From: Panopea generosa
Taxonomy: Eukaryota; Mollusca; Bivalvia; Adapedonta; Hiatellidae
DNA length: 64,000 nt
Direction: 5' to 3'
Assembly (NCBI GenBank): GCA_029582155.1
Contig: CM055895.1
Span: 11,566,770-11,630,769 of the forward strand
Shown here: one piece after another, positions 13,300 through 24,100 of the stretch
Layout: every line of letters begins with the position of its first letter
Position numbering within the stretch: position 1 is the stretch's first letter
Notes under the pieces: model-generated
What the model saw: the letters and a program-made list of their open reading frames with translations, nothing else
Told to the model about the DNA's origin: nothing
Databases searched by the model: none
Position numbers and translations under genes: made by a program

Positions 13300-14169
13300 T
13301 CATATTTTGCTCTCCATGTATCTCATAACACGATCTGGAGTGTTACAATATTGATGTTGGCGTCTATCTCTGCTTCTGGTGAGGTAATCATCCTCATTTA
13401 TAGCTACCAGATTGTTCCGAATTTTGTAAAGCATACACAATCTGGAATCCGCTCGTCTTTGCTCCAGAGGTCTCCACTTCAGACTATGCAGCTTGTCGGT
13501 AACACTCGATGTGTTATGATACCTGTTCATAACCCATTTTGCAGCCCTCCTCTGTACCATTTCGAGCTGGCAGAATAATCTGTGATTATGTAGGTCACCT
13601 GCCTTGTCCTTAGTGGTACACTTTGGGTCCCAGACTGTGGAACAGTATTCAAGTTTGGGAAGAACAAGGGATGTATAAGCTCTTCCTTTGATAGTCTTTG
13701 AGTCGATTTTGATGTTGCGCTTCAGAAAACCAAGAGTTTGATTGGTTTTAGATAAGACAGAGTTGATGTGTTTATTCCACTTTAAGTCGTGGCTAATGTA
13801 AACACCAAGATACTTCATCAGTGGGACGGATGAGTGTATATGACCATGAAGATGATAGCTGTGTAGAATACGGGTTCTTTTAGTGGTGATATGAATCAAT
13901 TCGCACTTGTCAGGTTGAAAGGACATCTGACAGTCGGTTTCTAATCTTTCAAGATTTTGAAGATCATCTTTTAGCTTGTCGCAATCGTTCGGACCGTGTA
14001 TGGAAAGATACAACAGTGTGTCAGCTGCAAAAAGAAGGACTGTACTGTGAGTGATGTACTCCGGGGGGTCGTTTATATAGACCAGAAATAGAGCTGGTCC
14101 CAGGACAAAGCCCTGAGGGACGCCTGAAAGTACAGGAACAGATGGAGACGCTTTCCCCTCGAGTACCAC
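13300..14169 (-). pseudogene. LINE C reverse transcriptase, C-terminal half
   Basis: 289-codon frame. Residues 15-36 carry SGVPQGFVLGP..FLVYIND. Residues 45-54 read LLFAADTLLY, where Jockey/CR1 elements have FADD, so the first catalytic aspartate is Ala (codon at 14023-14025; a GAT/GAC to GCT change). The thumb region follows (PDKCELIHIT, KYLGVYISHDLKWNKHI, LEYCSTVWDP). The frame stops before the usual FFPRT..WN tail, so the element is 3' incomplete or diverged there. Confidence 0.85.
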
Positions 14170-14222
14170 TCGCTAGGAACGCCCTCCAAGAAAAGAACCG
14201 ATCGGTCCCAAAGCTGAACCTT

Positions 14223-14891
14223 TCACTCCGTACGATGAGAGTTTGTAGAGAAGCCTATTGTGTGCCACCTTGTTGAATTCATTGGCAAAATCGTCACCAC
14301 TATATCATTTTGTCGGCCTTTTTGCATAATAAAGGCTATGTCATGTACAAATCCAATAAGTTGGCTTTCACAGCTGCGTTTTTTACGAAAACCATGCTGG
14401 AGAGGGTATAGAATGTTGTGATGCTGCATGAGGTTGCTACACACAATGTGCTCCAAGAGCTTACAGCAGATACAAGTTAGAGAAACAGGACGATAATTAG
14501 AGGGAGAAGTCTTGTTACCTTTTTTGTAGATCGGGGTTGCCTTGGCCTGTTTCCATACATCGGGGAGAGATTCCTGTTGAAGTGAGGCATTGAAAAGAAA
14601 AGTAAGTATTGGTGCAAGTTCCACTGAGAGACCCTTCGGCACTGCCGGACTAATATTATCTGGGCCTGGCGCCTTGGACACTAAAAGGTTTTGCAGCAAT
14701 TTTTGTACCCCATTTTCAGTTACCTGTATCTCGGGCATGTCATTGTCATTTCTGGAAAAAAGACCTGAGACATATTTGCAGTAAGAACTGAGCCTCATGG
14801 GGATTTGCTGTGAGAATTCCGAGTGGAATTGATTGTTAAGTAAGTCTGCCTTAGAGACAGGATCAGTTATCAACTCTCCGTTTCTCTTCAC
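14223..14891 (-). pseudogene. LINE C reverse transcriptase, N-terminal half
   Basis: 222-codon frame with the RT motifs expected upstream of the palm: KAPGPDNI, then '..PDVWKQAKATPIYKKGNK' and 'NYRPVSLTCICCKLLEHIV', then 'LYPLQHGFRKKRSCESQL'. It ends in a divergent tail where a frameshift occurs before the (V)DF.KAFD palm block. The remaining RT continues in 14169-13300. Confidence 0.85.
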
Positions 14892-15149
14892 AGACTTGAG
14901 TGCTGTAGTGTCTGTGTTTTTGTTTTTGATAAAATTCCAAAATCTGTTTGATATATTGAAATTTATTTCCTTCTGTAGTGTTTTCTTCTTTAGGTTTGAT
15001 CAATCTTCAACATAATCCCAGTAAGACTTCTTACTAACGGACTGTATGTGGTGTTTGAGTGACTTATTTTGGTGCTGTCTGGAGAGGGTTTAGATTTGTT
15101 TTTAAAATAGAGTTTGTCCCTTTTTCGAATGAGGTGTGTGATAGTGCCA

Positions 15150-15886
15150 TTAATCCAAAGATGTCCGTCTTTTGATTTTGCAATTTTGTGTGGTAATGGT
15201 CGGCCAATGGGTCGTTCGAGTTCGGATGACGCCTGGAATTACTCTGCATGTGGAAACCATGTTGGGATTATTTGTATTGTCAAGATCAAGGATGTTGTTG
15301 CCCCTTGTGGGTGTGTTTACAAGTTGTGTAAGGCCATTATCATTTAAGAGGTCAACAAATTTATATGTGAGAGTGGGGTACTTGCAATTTGGTTTGATGC
15401 AACTATTGGGCCAGTCATATCCTTGGAAGTTCATATCACCTGCAATAAGCACGTGTAAGTTAGACATACCCAGTCTCTGGAGGGACTCGGCAAACTGGTC
15501 CAAGCTTAGAGTCCTTCACTAGGTTTGTAGTAACTACAGACTAGGAGGGACTTACATCAAGCAATCTCTATCTTCATCCAAGCACTCTCACAATCAGTTT
15601 GTATGTCTGGGACCTCACTGCAGGTATAATCATCCTTTGCTGCAATGATTACTCCACCGCCTCTTCTCTTCCTATCTACCCTTACCACAATTACGGGCAA
15701 GTTACTTGGTAGAATATCGCCTAAGTGAATGCTGGCATCTATCTTGGTTTCTACCCCTATAATAATATCGGCATTTACGCTATAGATCATGTTGTTGAGA
15801 TCGATATTGTGTGCAACGATAGAGTTAATGTTCACATTTAGGACCTTGATGGGTATTATAGTTTGGCAAGTCTGTTTAGGTTTCAT
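15150..15886 (-). pseudogene. LINE C endonuclease domain remnants
   Basis: Two overlapping frames together cover an AP-like (EEP family) endonuclease. The first (15886-15557) has an N-terminal strand 'LNVNINSI', then '..ADIIIGVETKID' with the catalytic-Glu-type ET motif, and a glycine-rich GGGVIIA block. The second (15503-15150) has LIAGDMNFQGYDW (the GD.N motif) and QLVNTPTRGNNILDL, the usual region before the C-terminal SDH motif. A frameshift or stop between 15557 and 15503 breaks the protein. This domain nicks target DNA in intact elements. Confidence 0.75.
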
Positions 15887-15948
15887 GGTGTGGCGATGGT
15901 GTGTTGGAGACGAGGTGTATGTTTGTTCTCTTGGACTACTGAGTATGT

Positions 15949-16374
15949 CTAAAATGGAGCTGAAATTACATGGACTAATGACCTATTTGACAGAATCAAA
16001 TCATCAATTTCATTTGAAGAGACTGTGTGTTGACTGACTGAATTACAATTTAGGCAGCGCCAGCTCACACTGGTGCCTTGCAGAACTTGAAATGTGGAAT
16101 CACCTATATCCTGGCAATCAATGTGGAACCAGATACCACATGTTTCACAGTATACTGCATTCATTGACCATGTAACGTTTGTTTCACAAGCTTTACATGG
16201 ATATATGCTGTTATCACTGGTATCTGGAATTGTTGGGCCAGGGTTTGAATGGACGTCGTCTAAAACAGAGACCACTAGAATACACAGGTATAGCAAACAG
16301 TTTTTGCTTCTCCGGGTATCAAAGTTTTTGCATTTTCCATTATTCCTGTAAACTCTAGTAGTTGAGTTTTGCAT
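15949..16374 (-). pseudogene. LINE C N-terminal part: 2A-like motif and PHD finger
   Basis: Frame of 141 codons. The first 10 or so residues come from the neighbouring LINE fragment read in another frame, so the true start is inside. Residues 26-38 form a short hydrophobic run, followed by DDVHSNPGP at 39-47 (16259-16234). This matches the ribosome-skipping 2A core D-V-E-x-N-P-G-P except for His in place of Glu. Then a C4HC3 PHD-type zinc finger follows: C60-x2-C63, C76-x2-C79, H84-x2-C87, C107-x2-C110, with the usual WFHIDC core. The family role is nucleic-acid or chromatin association of the retrotransposon particle (inferred). Stops separate it from the endonuclease. Confidence 0.75.
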
Positions 16375-16600
16375 GATCGTCCTGTTCTGAATCCGTGCTG
16401 TAAGGGGTAGAGGATATTATTATTTTCGCCATGTGTCATAATGTGGATGGGGATAATTAGCTCTATGGTTTTGCAGCGTTTACATTTCAGTTAGATTGGC
16501 CTGTAGTTAACGGTGTTGTATTTGTTGTCTTTTATAAACACATGTTTGACTGCTGTTGTTTTCCAATGTTAATTTGGTGGTTGAAACAAAAAATAATTAA
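16348..16600 (-). pseudogene. LINE fragment D: RT upstream block
   Basis: In minus-strand frames I read a decayed NYRPI block and 'NNILYPLQHGFRTGRSCKTQ', then LLEFT. It is homologous to copies A and C but diverged from both. It abuts the 5' end of copy C, which suggests that C inserted into or beside it. Confidence 0.75.
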
Positions 16601-16609
16601 ACGCAATAA

Positions 16610-17740
16610 CCACTCTACCTGAGGGAGAGAAAAGCATGCGAGATAAAACAGTAAGCTTTCATCCGTGATGATAGCGTATCTACTATTCGTGTATACGTTA
16701 GACGTAACCCTTAAATCTCCAAATTAAAGAGTACGAAGAGAAAGAAAAGCACGTTTCACAATTTCAAGCAAATAAATAAGTCATTTTCTTGGCTAAATTC
16801 TACCAAATAAATACGGAAATTTGTAGCAGTTTGTATCTTACAGGATATAGGTAAAATGAGTGTAAAATAGTGTCGTTTAACATGTGCTAAAATGGTTAAA
16901 ATTTATCAAATTGATCGATGCATAAAAATGTAAACAAAGTTTTTGTATGTAATGGTAATCGTTAATTATTTTTCAAAATGTTTTTATTTAATTGTCTCGT
17001 TCCAGTGTGGGAGCATCATGTTTAAGTGTTTTAGTATTATTGGTCATATCCTGTTTAATTTTTAAAATGGGGTCATGGAGATCTGTGGTCCAAATGCACC
17101 ATCATGGTGCAGTCGTGCCATGTGGGGCATATGAACCATATTTTGATAGCATTTTACATGTAAATATGGTGCATTTGCACCATATAAACTGCATCACATA
17201 AATGTTAACAAGCATTACATGAATATTAATTTGAAGCAATTTGCAGTGTGTATATTAGTATGCCCAATGGATATTTACAATTCTCAAGATTCTGCTATGT
17301 TTTTCCAGAAATGGCTTGTTTTCAAAACTCATACAAGCTTCATTTTCAATTTTAAAAAACTCGATGAAGTTTGATAGAAATCAAAAAGAAAGGTGCAAGA
17401 GTGTTTTAAATACAATGCAAAATGATTCTTTGAATCAAGGACGTTACTGCTATGTCAGATGATAATTATAGCACAAATTTAGAACCAGAGCCCGCTCGAA
17501 TCAGATAGCACTTTCCCCTTGAATTATGAATGTTTGCTGTGTTTGTAAAATGAGGTTAATAGTTTACAATATACTTAAGTTCTAAAATGAACATTGATAA
17601 TATTTTAGAGAATATGAAATTTTAGCAAACTCCATTACTTGCGAGTCATATTTAAGGTCATTATAACAGTAATGTTGTTGGATAGTGTTTAGCTTTGTCA
17701 TATTGCAACAGTGTCTACTTCAAACAGTTATCTGAACGCT
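16610..17740. other. Intergenic, upstream of RRN3; two short palindromes
   Basis: No coding frame. It contains TGCACCATCATGGTGCA (17095-17111) and ATGGTGCATTTGCACCAT (17166-17183), two hairpins built from the same 8-mer. Otherwise AT-rich and unique. Confidence 0.5.
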
Positions 17741-17744
17741 GCCA

Positions 17745-17962
17745 CATTGGAGTACCGCAGACACATATTTTGATACCTCACCTAGTCACATTATATTGAT
17801 ACCAGGCTGACCAGACCCAGAAATATCCTCTAAATGCCGAGTGCCAAGCGAGGGAACTTCTAGTATAATTTTTCAAGTATTTGGTATGATCCAGTGAGGG
17901 ATCGAATCCATAGCAATCTACATGTGAGGCAGATGTTCTACCTCTAGACCACTCCTGCGGTT
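17745..17962 (-). mobile_element. SINE family C copy
   Basis: On the minus strand: a tRNA-like head 'gtggtctagaggtagaacat', then a B-box-like 'ggattcgatccc', then a body with 'ttctagtataatt.ttcaagtatttgg', related to the intact-looking copy at 42879-43155. The 3' part is diverged. Confidence 0.65.
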
Positions 17963-18130
17963 TTTGAAATCCTAGCACTGATCTTGTATATTTTGCTATT
18001 TTATTTTCAGACAAGTACAATAGTATACAAGAGAGTGCTGTTTGTTCCAGTATCTATTGCATCAGCACAGAAGAGGATTTTTTCAAAATTGTACAGAAAC
18101 AGAAGATAGATAATGATGAACTGAAATAAG

Positions 18131-18178
18131 ATGGAAGCCATTGTTGATGTTGAAGCCCTTATACACAAGTACAAAGAG
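18131..18178 (+). CDS. RRN3: RRN3 exon 1 (residues 1-16)
   Basis: Reads MEAIVDVEALIHKYKE, then donor gtttgt. It matches the family's '..V.E.LLKYK' segment. An in-frame TGA lies three codons before the ATG, so either this ATG is the start (preceded by a 5' UTR) or an acceptor directly at 'aataag|ATGG' joins an unseen upstream exon. The polypyrimidine support for that acceptor is poor. Confidence 0.7.
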
Positions 18179-21100
18179 GTTTGTAAAGTACATTAAGAAC
18201 TAGATTGGTTGAATATTTAGATTTTGGATATGCCATCTAGGGCTAACAGACGATCAGTTAACCTAACCACTGTTTCCTGGGATTAACCAGTACTCGAGCA
18301 CACCCCATATCCGCAAGTAACTGATAACTTTCCCACTTGAACCAGTGGTGAGAGACGAATGATAATGAGACACAATGTCATATATCAATCATCACGGAGA
18401 CTGTTGCCGGGCAGGGAATAAAACTCACAACCCCTGGATTGATAGTCAGACACGTAACTGACTGAGCTAATCGAGCCCGGCCTAAAGAAGTAGAAACTGG
18501 TCTTGTAGAAAATATATGTTTTCTAATCATTTCACATAAAATGTTTTTTCATGATGTCAAGATAATACCTTGTAATAGGGTTTAACACCTTTATTAACAC
18601 ACAGTATGTTACTTACAATGCACTTTTTTCTTTATACGCTGATGGATTCAGGAATTTTTGTCGCCAGCAAGGATAATGTCAGTTGAAATGTTTTACCTGA
18701 ATAACATGAATTTATAAGTTAACGGTTGGTCAATAACAAATTGCTGCTACGCTTAGCGAAACAACGTACATTTTATTCCATTAAAAGCCTTCATAAATGT
18801 TGTAGACAAACACTGATTTAGCCAACATGATCAGTCATATATCTGGGTGCCATCTTTGATCAAAGTTTATCTTGGTGAGACATGGCTCTTTCAACTCTTA
18901 AAAGCAAACACAAGATTAAACTTTCTGTGTAAAAAATCGTGATTATCTTGCTCAACATGCAAAAAAGCTATTATTTGTGGCCCTTATTCAATGTCGGTTT
19001 GACTACACTTGCTCTTTCTGGTATTCTGGGTTGATTAAAAAATTGATAAATAAACTTCTGACCACACAGAATAGGATGGTGAAATTGGTTCTAAACTTTG
19101 AAAGGAAGTCACATATCCATCAACTCTGAACATTTCATATCCCTGAATAGTTACCAGTGGATAAGAGGGTTCAACAATAGCGTTTTTGTTTCCGGATATA
19201 ATCCTTTTAAATACTTTACTGTTATCTGTGTAAGGCCATCCTTAAAAAATAAATTGTTTGCCGTGCTCAAAATTGCAGATACCCAAACTTTTTTATTGAC
19301 TTTCAAAGGGTTTAATTTTTTTTAATGATTTCTGTCCATTTTTCTTTAAACTTACTATGGAAAAGCAAAATTAAACAAAATAATGAGCTACCTACTTACC
19401 CAAATGAAAAATACTGGGTCAGAACACATCAAACAAATATTTTTTAAGGATGGCCTAATTGAATTGCATTAAAATTTATTTGGCTTGTCAATATATGTTT
19501 ACGTTAACTGACTGCATTAACTTTTAATTACGTATCAATTAACAATACCAATATTATGTTTCTAATTCAGGGTTCTACCAAAAGTTATGATCAGTTTGTT
19601 CGCCAACTGGCGAGTCCCGCAGTCACAGTAAGTAGAACACATTATTATGTGTCAGCATGTTGTAGTGAATGGGTTTAATGCCATTTGCAACACACTTCAG
19701 GTTATATATGTCATATCAAGTTTTACTGGTGGAGGAAGACCTCAGACTGAGTAGAACCATCGTCCTTCCGCAAGTAACTGGCAAACTTTCACATATAAAG
19801 TTTTTGGAGCGAGCGGGACTCAAACCTACGTCCTTAGCTCTCTCATTATGAGTAAGGATGTGCATTATTACTGATATTAAAAAAAGTAATAAAAAGAAAG
19901 ATTCAAAAGTATTCTGGAAAAGTGTTATTTTCGGTATTTTATAAGATTTTCTATACATGATATCCTTTTTCCTATCTCGATACATTCATTTATTCAGTAA
20001 CATGTAGTTCATTCATTCATAATATAATATTTTCAGTTGCCAATTCAGTATTCAAATTGATATTGAAGAATTTCTGTATACAATCATGTGTAAACGATAT
20101 GTTTTTATCACAGTCTTCAAATTTTCTTTTAAAAAAAGAAATCTGAATTACAATAATGTTGTCTCGATCCATTAGCTTTCTTTCTTTCAACATCTTTTTT
20201 GTGATTTTGTGTAACTCCATGTTGATGAGGACAATCATATAACTGGTGAGAGATTTTATTTATACCGAACGACAGAAAAAAACAATATATTTCTAAGGGT
20301 CATAAAATCATACGAAGTTCATGCAGAGAAATAATATTGCTTGATTATTTACTGTATGATGGTATACTAATAATAAGTTTCCATTCCTTAACACTTACAC
20401 AAATGCCTGTACCTGACAGGTATTATTTCCACATGTAGTGCACATGCACCGATTAGGCAGACTGGCTGAAAAAATCTGTGCAAAATGTTTCACATAGACA
20501 TGTTAATAACCTGTCACAATCACAATGTTCAAGAATGAAATCATGTATCCATATTGATTTTTTAGTCTGCCTAATGAAACTTTCACATGTACAGGTATTC
20601 AGGTAATGTTTTCACATGTACAGGTATTCAAGTAATGTTTTCACATGTACAGGTAATGTTTTCACATGTACAGGTAATGTTTTCACATGTACAGGTAATG
20701 TTTGAGTTTCAGTACAAATACAATACAATACAAATCCTTTATTTCGTAAATAGAGGCCTCCGGCCCAAAATACATATCATTATTTACAAACATTTAGTAG
20801 TGTCAAAATATGAAATGAAATATGGCATACAATTTATGTGGAAATATTTCTTTTCTATTATAATTGTGATTCATTTCGTACCAAAATAAAATGGATATAT
20901 GCAGCTAGTTTCCTAAGTTTGAAGGTGTCATTTAGTTGTAGTAGCTGATAAAAATCTTCTAAGTTATTTTCCCCGGAATACCAAGACTGTAAACATTGTA
21001 GTCTCAGATCCGCATATCTCGGACACAGAAAAAATACATGATATTCGTCTTCTATAACGTTTATATTCGCATGAATATAACAATATGTACACTTTCGGTC

Positions 21101-24100
21101 TTGCCTTTCAATATTTTCGTGACGACTAGTTTCTATTTTGAGCTTGTGACTACAACATCGAAAACGGGCAAGAGATTTTTTATGTAAAAAGGGAATTTCA
21201 ATACAAAGATACTTTTCTGGATTTAGTAAAGTTTTGAAGTACTTATAAGTGTCACAACGTGTGGATTCTGCAATACTACCATGCCAGTACTGGGTCATGC
21301 AATCTGATAGTCGTTGTTTAAATGCTAAAATAAACATATTAATATCCCCCACTTCATGTGAAATCCAAACATACCCGAATCCATATCGAAACAATAATTT
21401 CTTAACACTTGAAGCCCAAGTTTTTCTTCCAACATCATCTAAATCTTTAAGCATTCTATAACAATGTTTTGGATATCGGTGATTTGGCATATGTATTATT
21501 TTACACCAGTACTTAATGCAATTTGTATGATAAGTAACGCACAAAGGAAGCCTTCCACACTCGCCGAGCGCTACGCTATTATTTACAGAACTATTAACAC
21601 CTAAGAAGTATTTACAAAAATCAGCCTGAACTGACTCAATTGCACTTGAATATTCGTAACCCCATATCTCTGATGCATAACATAATATAGGTTTTACCAT
21701 TGAATCAAACAATTTAAATAGTTCGTTATGTAAAAATCGTCCAAATGGCCTTTGATAATTTCGAATAGAATATATAGCTTTTTTGGCCTGTGTCGCAAGT
21801 TTGCTTTTGGCGGAAGTCCACGACAGTTTGGGTGTCAACAGAATGCCTATGAATTTATACAACGACGTTGTTTTTATGAGATTTCCTCTGTACGACCAAT
21901 TTTCATATAAACGAAGTCTGCCACCATTTCTAAATACAATAATTTCAGTTTTCTTAAGATTAATGTTCATGCCTGTAGAAATGCAAAAATCATTTAATAC
22001 ATTTAGTTGAATCTGTAGCTTTGACGCAGTCTCAGCTACGCTTGTTACATCATCAGCAAATAATAAATACATGATATCAGGTATATCGTTAGAGACAAAT
22101 ATTCCAGTACCACAGCGTTCTCTAAATAATGTACAAAGGTCATTGATATAAAGTGAAAATAAAATAGGACTACTTATGTCCCCCTGTCTCGTTCCAATAT
22201 TACATGGGAATGGATCAGTAATACCATTTGGCGTACGTATGGAACATTTAGTTTTACTATACATAGATTTAAATACAGATAAAATTTTACCATGAATGCC
22301 TTTACGCGCAATACTATTAAATAATTTATTATGAATTAAAGTGTCAAACGCTTTGCTAAAGTCTACGAAAAGACAGTAAAAACGCCCTCCTTTCTTTGAA
22401 ATATATTTCTGTACAAGTGCTTGTAAGGAGAAGATGTTATCTATTGCAGAATAACCAGATCTGAAGCCTGCTTGCGCCTCGTCAATCTTATGTTCACGCT
22501 CAGCCCAACTGTAAATTCTTTGCGTAGCAATATTAGAAAATATTTTGTACATAATGCTTATTAGCGAAATTCCTCTGTAATTATTTGCGTCGTCTTTTAA
22601 TCCGGATTTGTGTATTGGGCATAGAATACTTTCTGACCAAGCATCTGGATAGGTACCGCTATCTAAGATTTTGTTAAATATTGTATTTAGATATGGGACA
22701 ACTTCAGTTTCCGTATTTTTAAAAAAGTCTGCTCCGATTCCAGAAGGGCCTGAACTCTTACCGGATTTCAATCTAATCTAATGTTTTCACATGTACAGGT
22801 AATGTTTGAGTTTCAGTAGTAATATATTATAAAAAAATGACTGCATCAGCTGTGTTTGTTTCAGGATGAAGTATTGTTTCATGGCTTGCAAACATTGAAG
22901 GACAGTGTCACTCTTCTCAACAAGGAACATGAAGTGTTGGTCGGGATAGTTCTGGTAGGAAAATGCTAAACAATGTAACACAAGCAACTCATCCATTAAA
23001 CAGATTAAAAAGTCATTTGACCCCCCCAGGTTATTTTTTTATATCATATTATTCACTTTAATGACATATAACTATATAACAAAGAATAGCTTGACACTGA
23101 TGATATGTGCAAAACTATGTTAATGCATATATGGACTTTTTGGAAGGCGAGCATAGCGAATGCCTTCTATAGGGATCGTGCTACCAATATTACAGTTTCT
23201 TTTAACCATTGTTATTCTGTTGACCATGATTTTATTTCCTCAGACCGATAAAATAGTTCCAAAAATTTCAAAATGCAATTGTCATAGCAGAGAACATAGA
23301 GATCCAAATTTGATTTTATTGTGATTTTTGTTCTATCAAAACAGAGAGCAAAACACTTCAATTATGCGGTAGTCAAAGCATACAGCTTCCACTAAAATGA
23401 CATGTAATGCAGACGACTACTGCCCATTAGTAAAATAATCCTCTTCAACGTCCCAAGTTATGATTAATATGGCCGCAATTTGTTTTGGTAAAATGCAGGG
23501 AAAAATTGAAAATGTGGGCACAATACCACGACTCAGATTGATATTCGATTCGGAAGTATAAAAAAAATTATGTTAATAAATGAAAGACTGGAATACTTTA
23601 AAAAAGTACATTTCGATTTGAACTCGCATAAAGGCCAACGCTGGGCTTGCATCAGTCGTGAAAATCAGTCATTTTTTACTTGCGTTTATGCTATTATACG
23701 AAGACCCACACCCATATCTCAAAGGTAAAGGTCACACTTTGAGTTTGTACATCAACACTGAGGCTGTGTGAGATTTTTAGTCCGGCTTGTAACTTTGTCA
23801 TGCATAGATAGATTTTATAAATACTTGCTACAAATGATCAACATAATATGACAATGTGTCACACGTAACACCCAGACTCCCACTTCAAAGGTCAAGGTTA
23901 CAATTTAACTTTGTTTGACAACACTTTCAGTCTAAGATTTCATGTCCAGTCTGTAACTTTATCACCTATGGATAAATTTCAAAAATAATTGGTTCAGTTG
24001 ATCAACATGACATGACGAAGTGTCTGGAAGACCCAGAACCTTACCTCAAAGGTCAAGGTCACACTTTCAGTTTGTTTGATATTTCATGTCTGGTCTGTTT

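Larger units (their letters stand above)
13290..16347 (-). mobile_element. CR1-like non-LTR retrotransposon, copy C (inactivated)
   Basis: From right to left: short leader with 2A-like motif and PHD finger (about 16340-15949), AP-type endonuclease pieces (15886-15150), then reverse transcriptase in two frames (14891-14223 and 14169-13300). This gives the classic order PHD/ORF1-like, EN, RT. The ORF is broken by frameshifts and stops, one RT catalytic Asp is lost, and the far 3' end (the FFPRTI..WN motif) is absent. PHD fingers and 2A-like leaders are known in some CR1-clade LINEs of sea urchin and other invertebrates; the clade here is inferred from layout, not from a tree. It appears inserted next to another LINE fragment (16348-16600). 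Confidence 0.85.

Noticed and set aside
20858..22771. A host gene encoding a reverse transcriptase
   Set aside because: A perfect target-site duplication, pentameric 3' tail and 5' truncation show a LINE insertion; it is antisense within RRN3.
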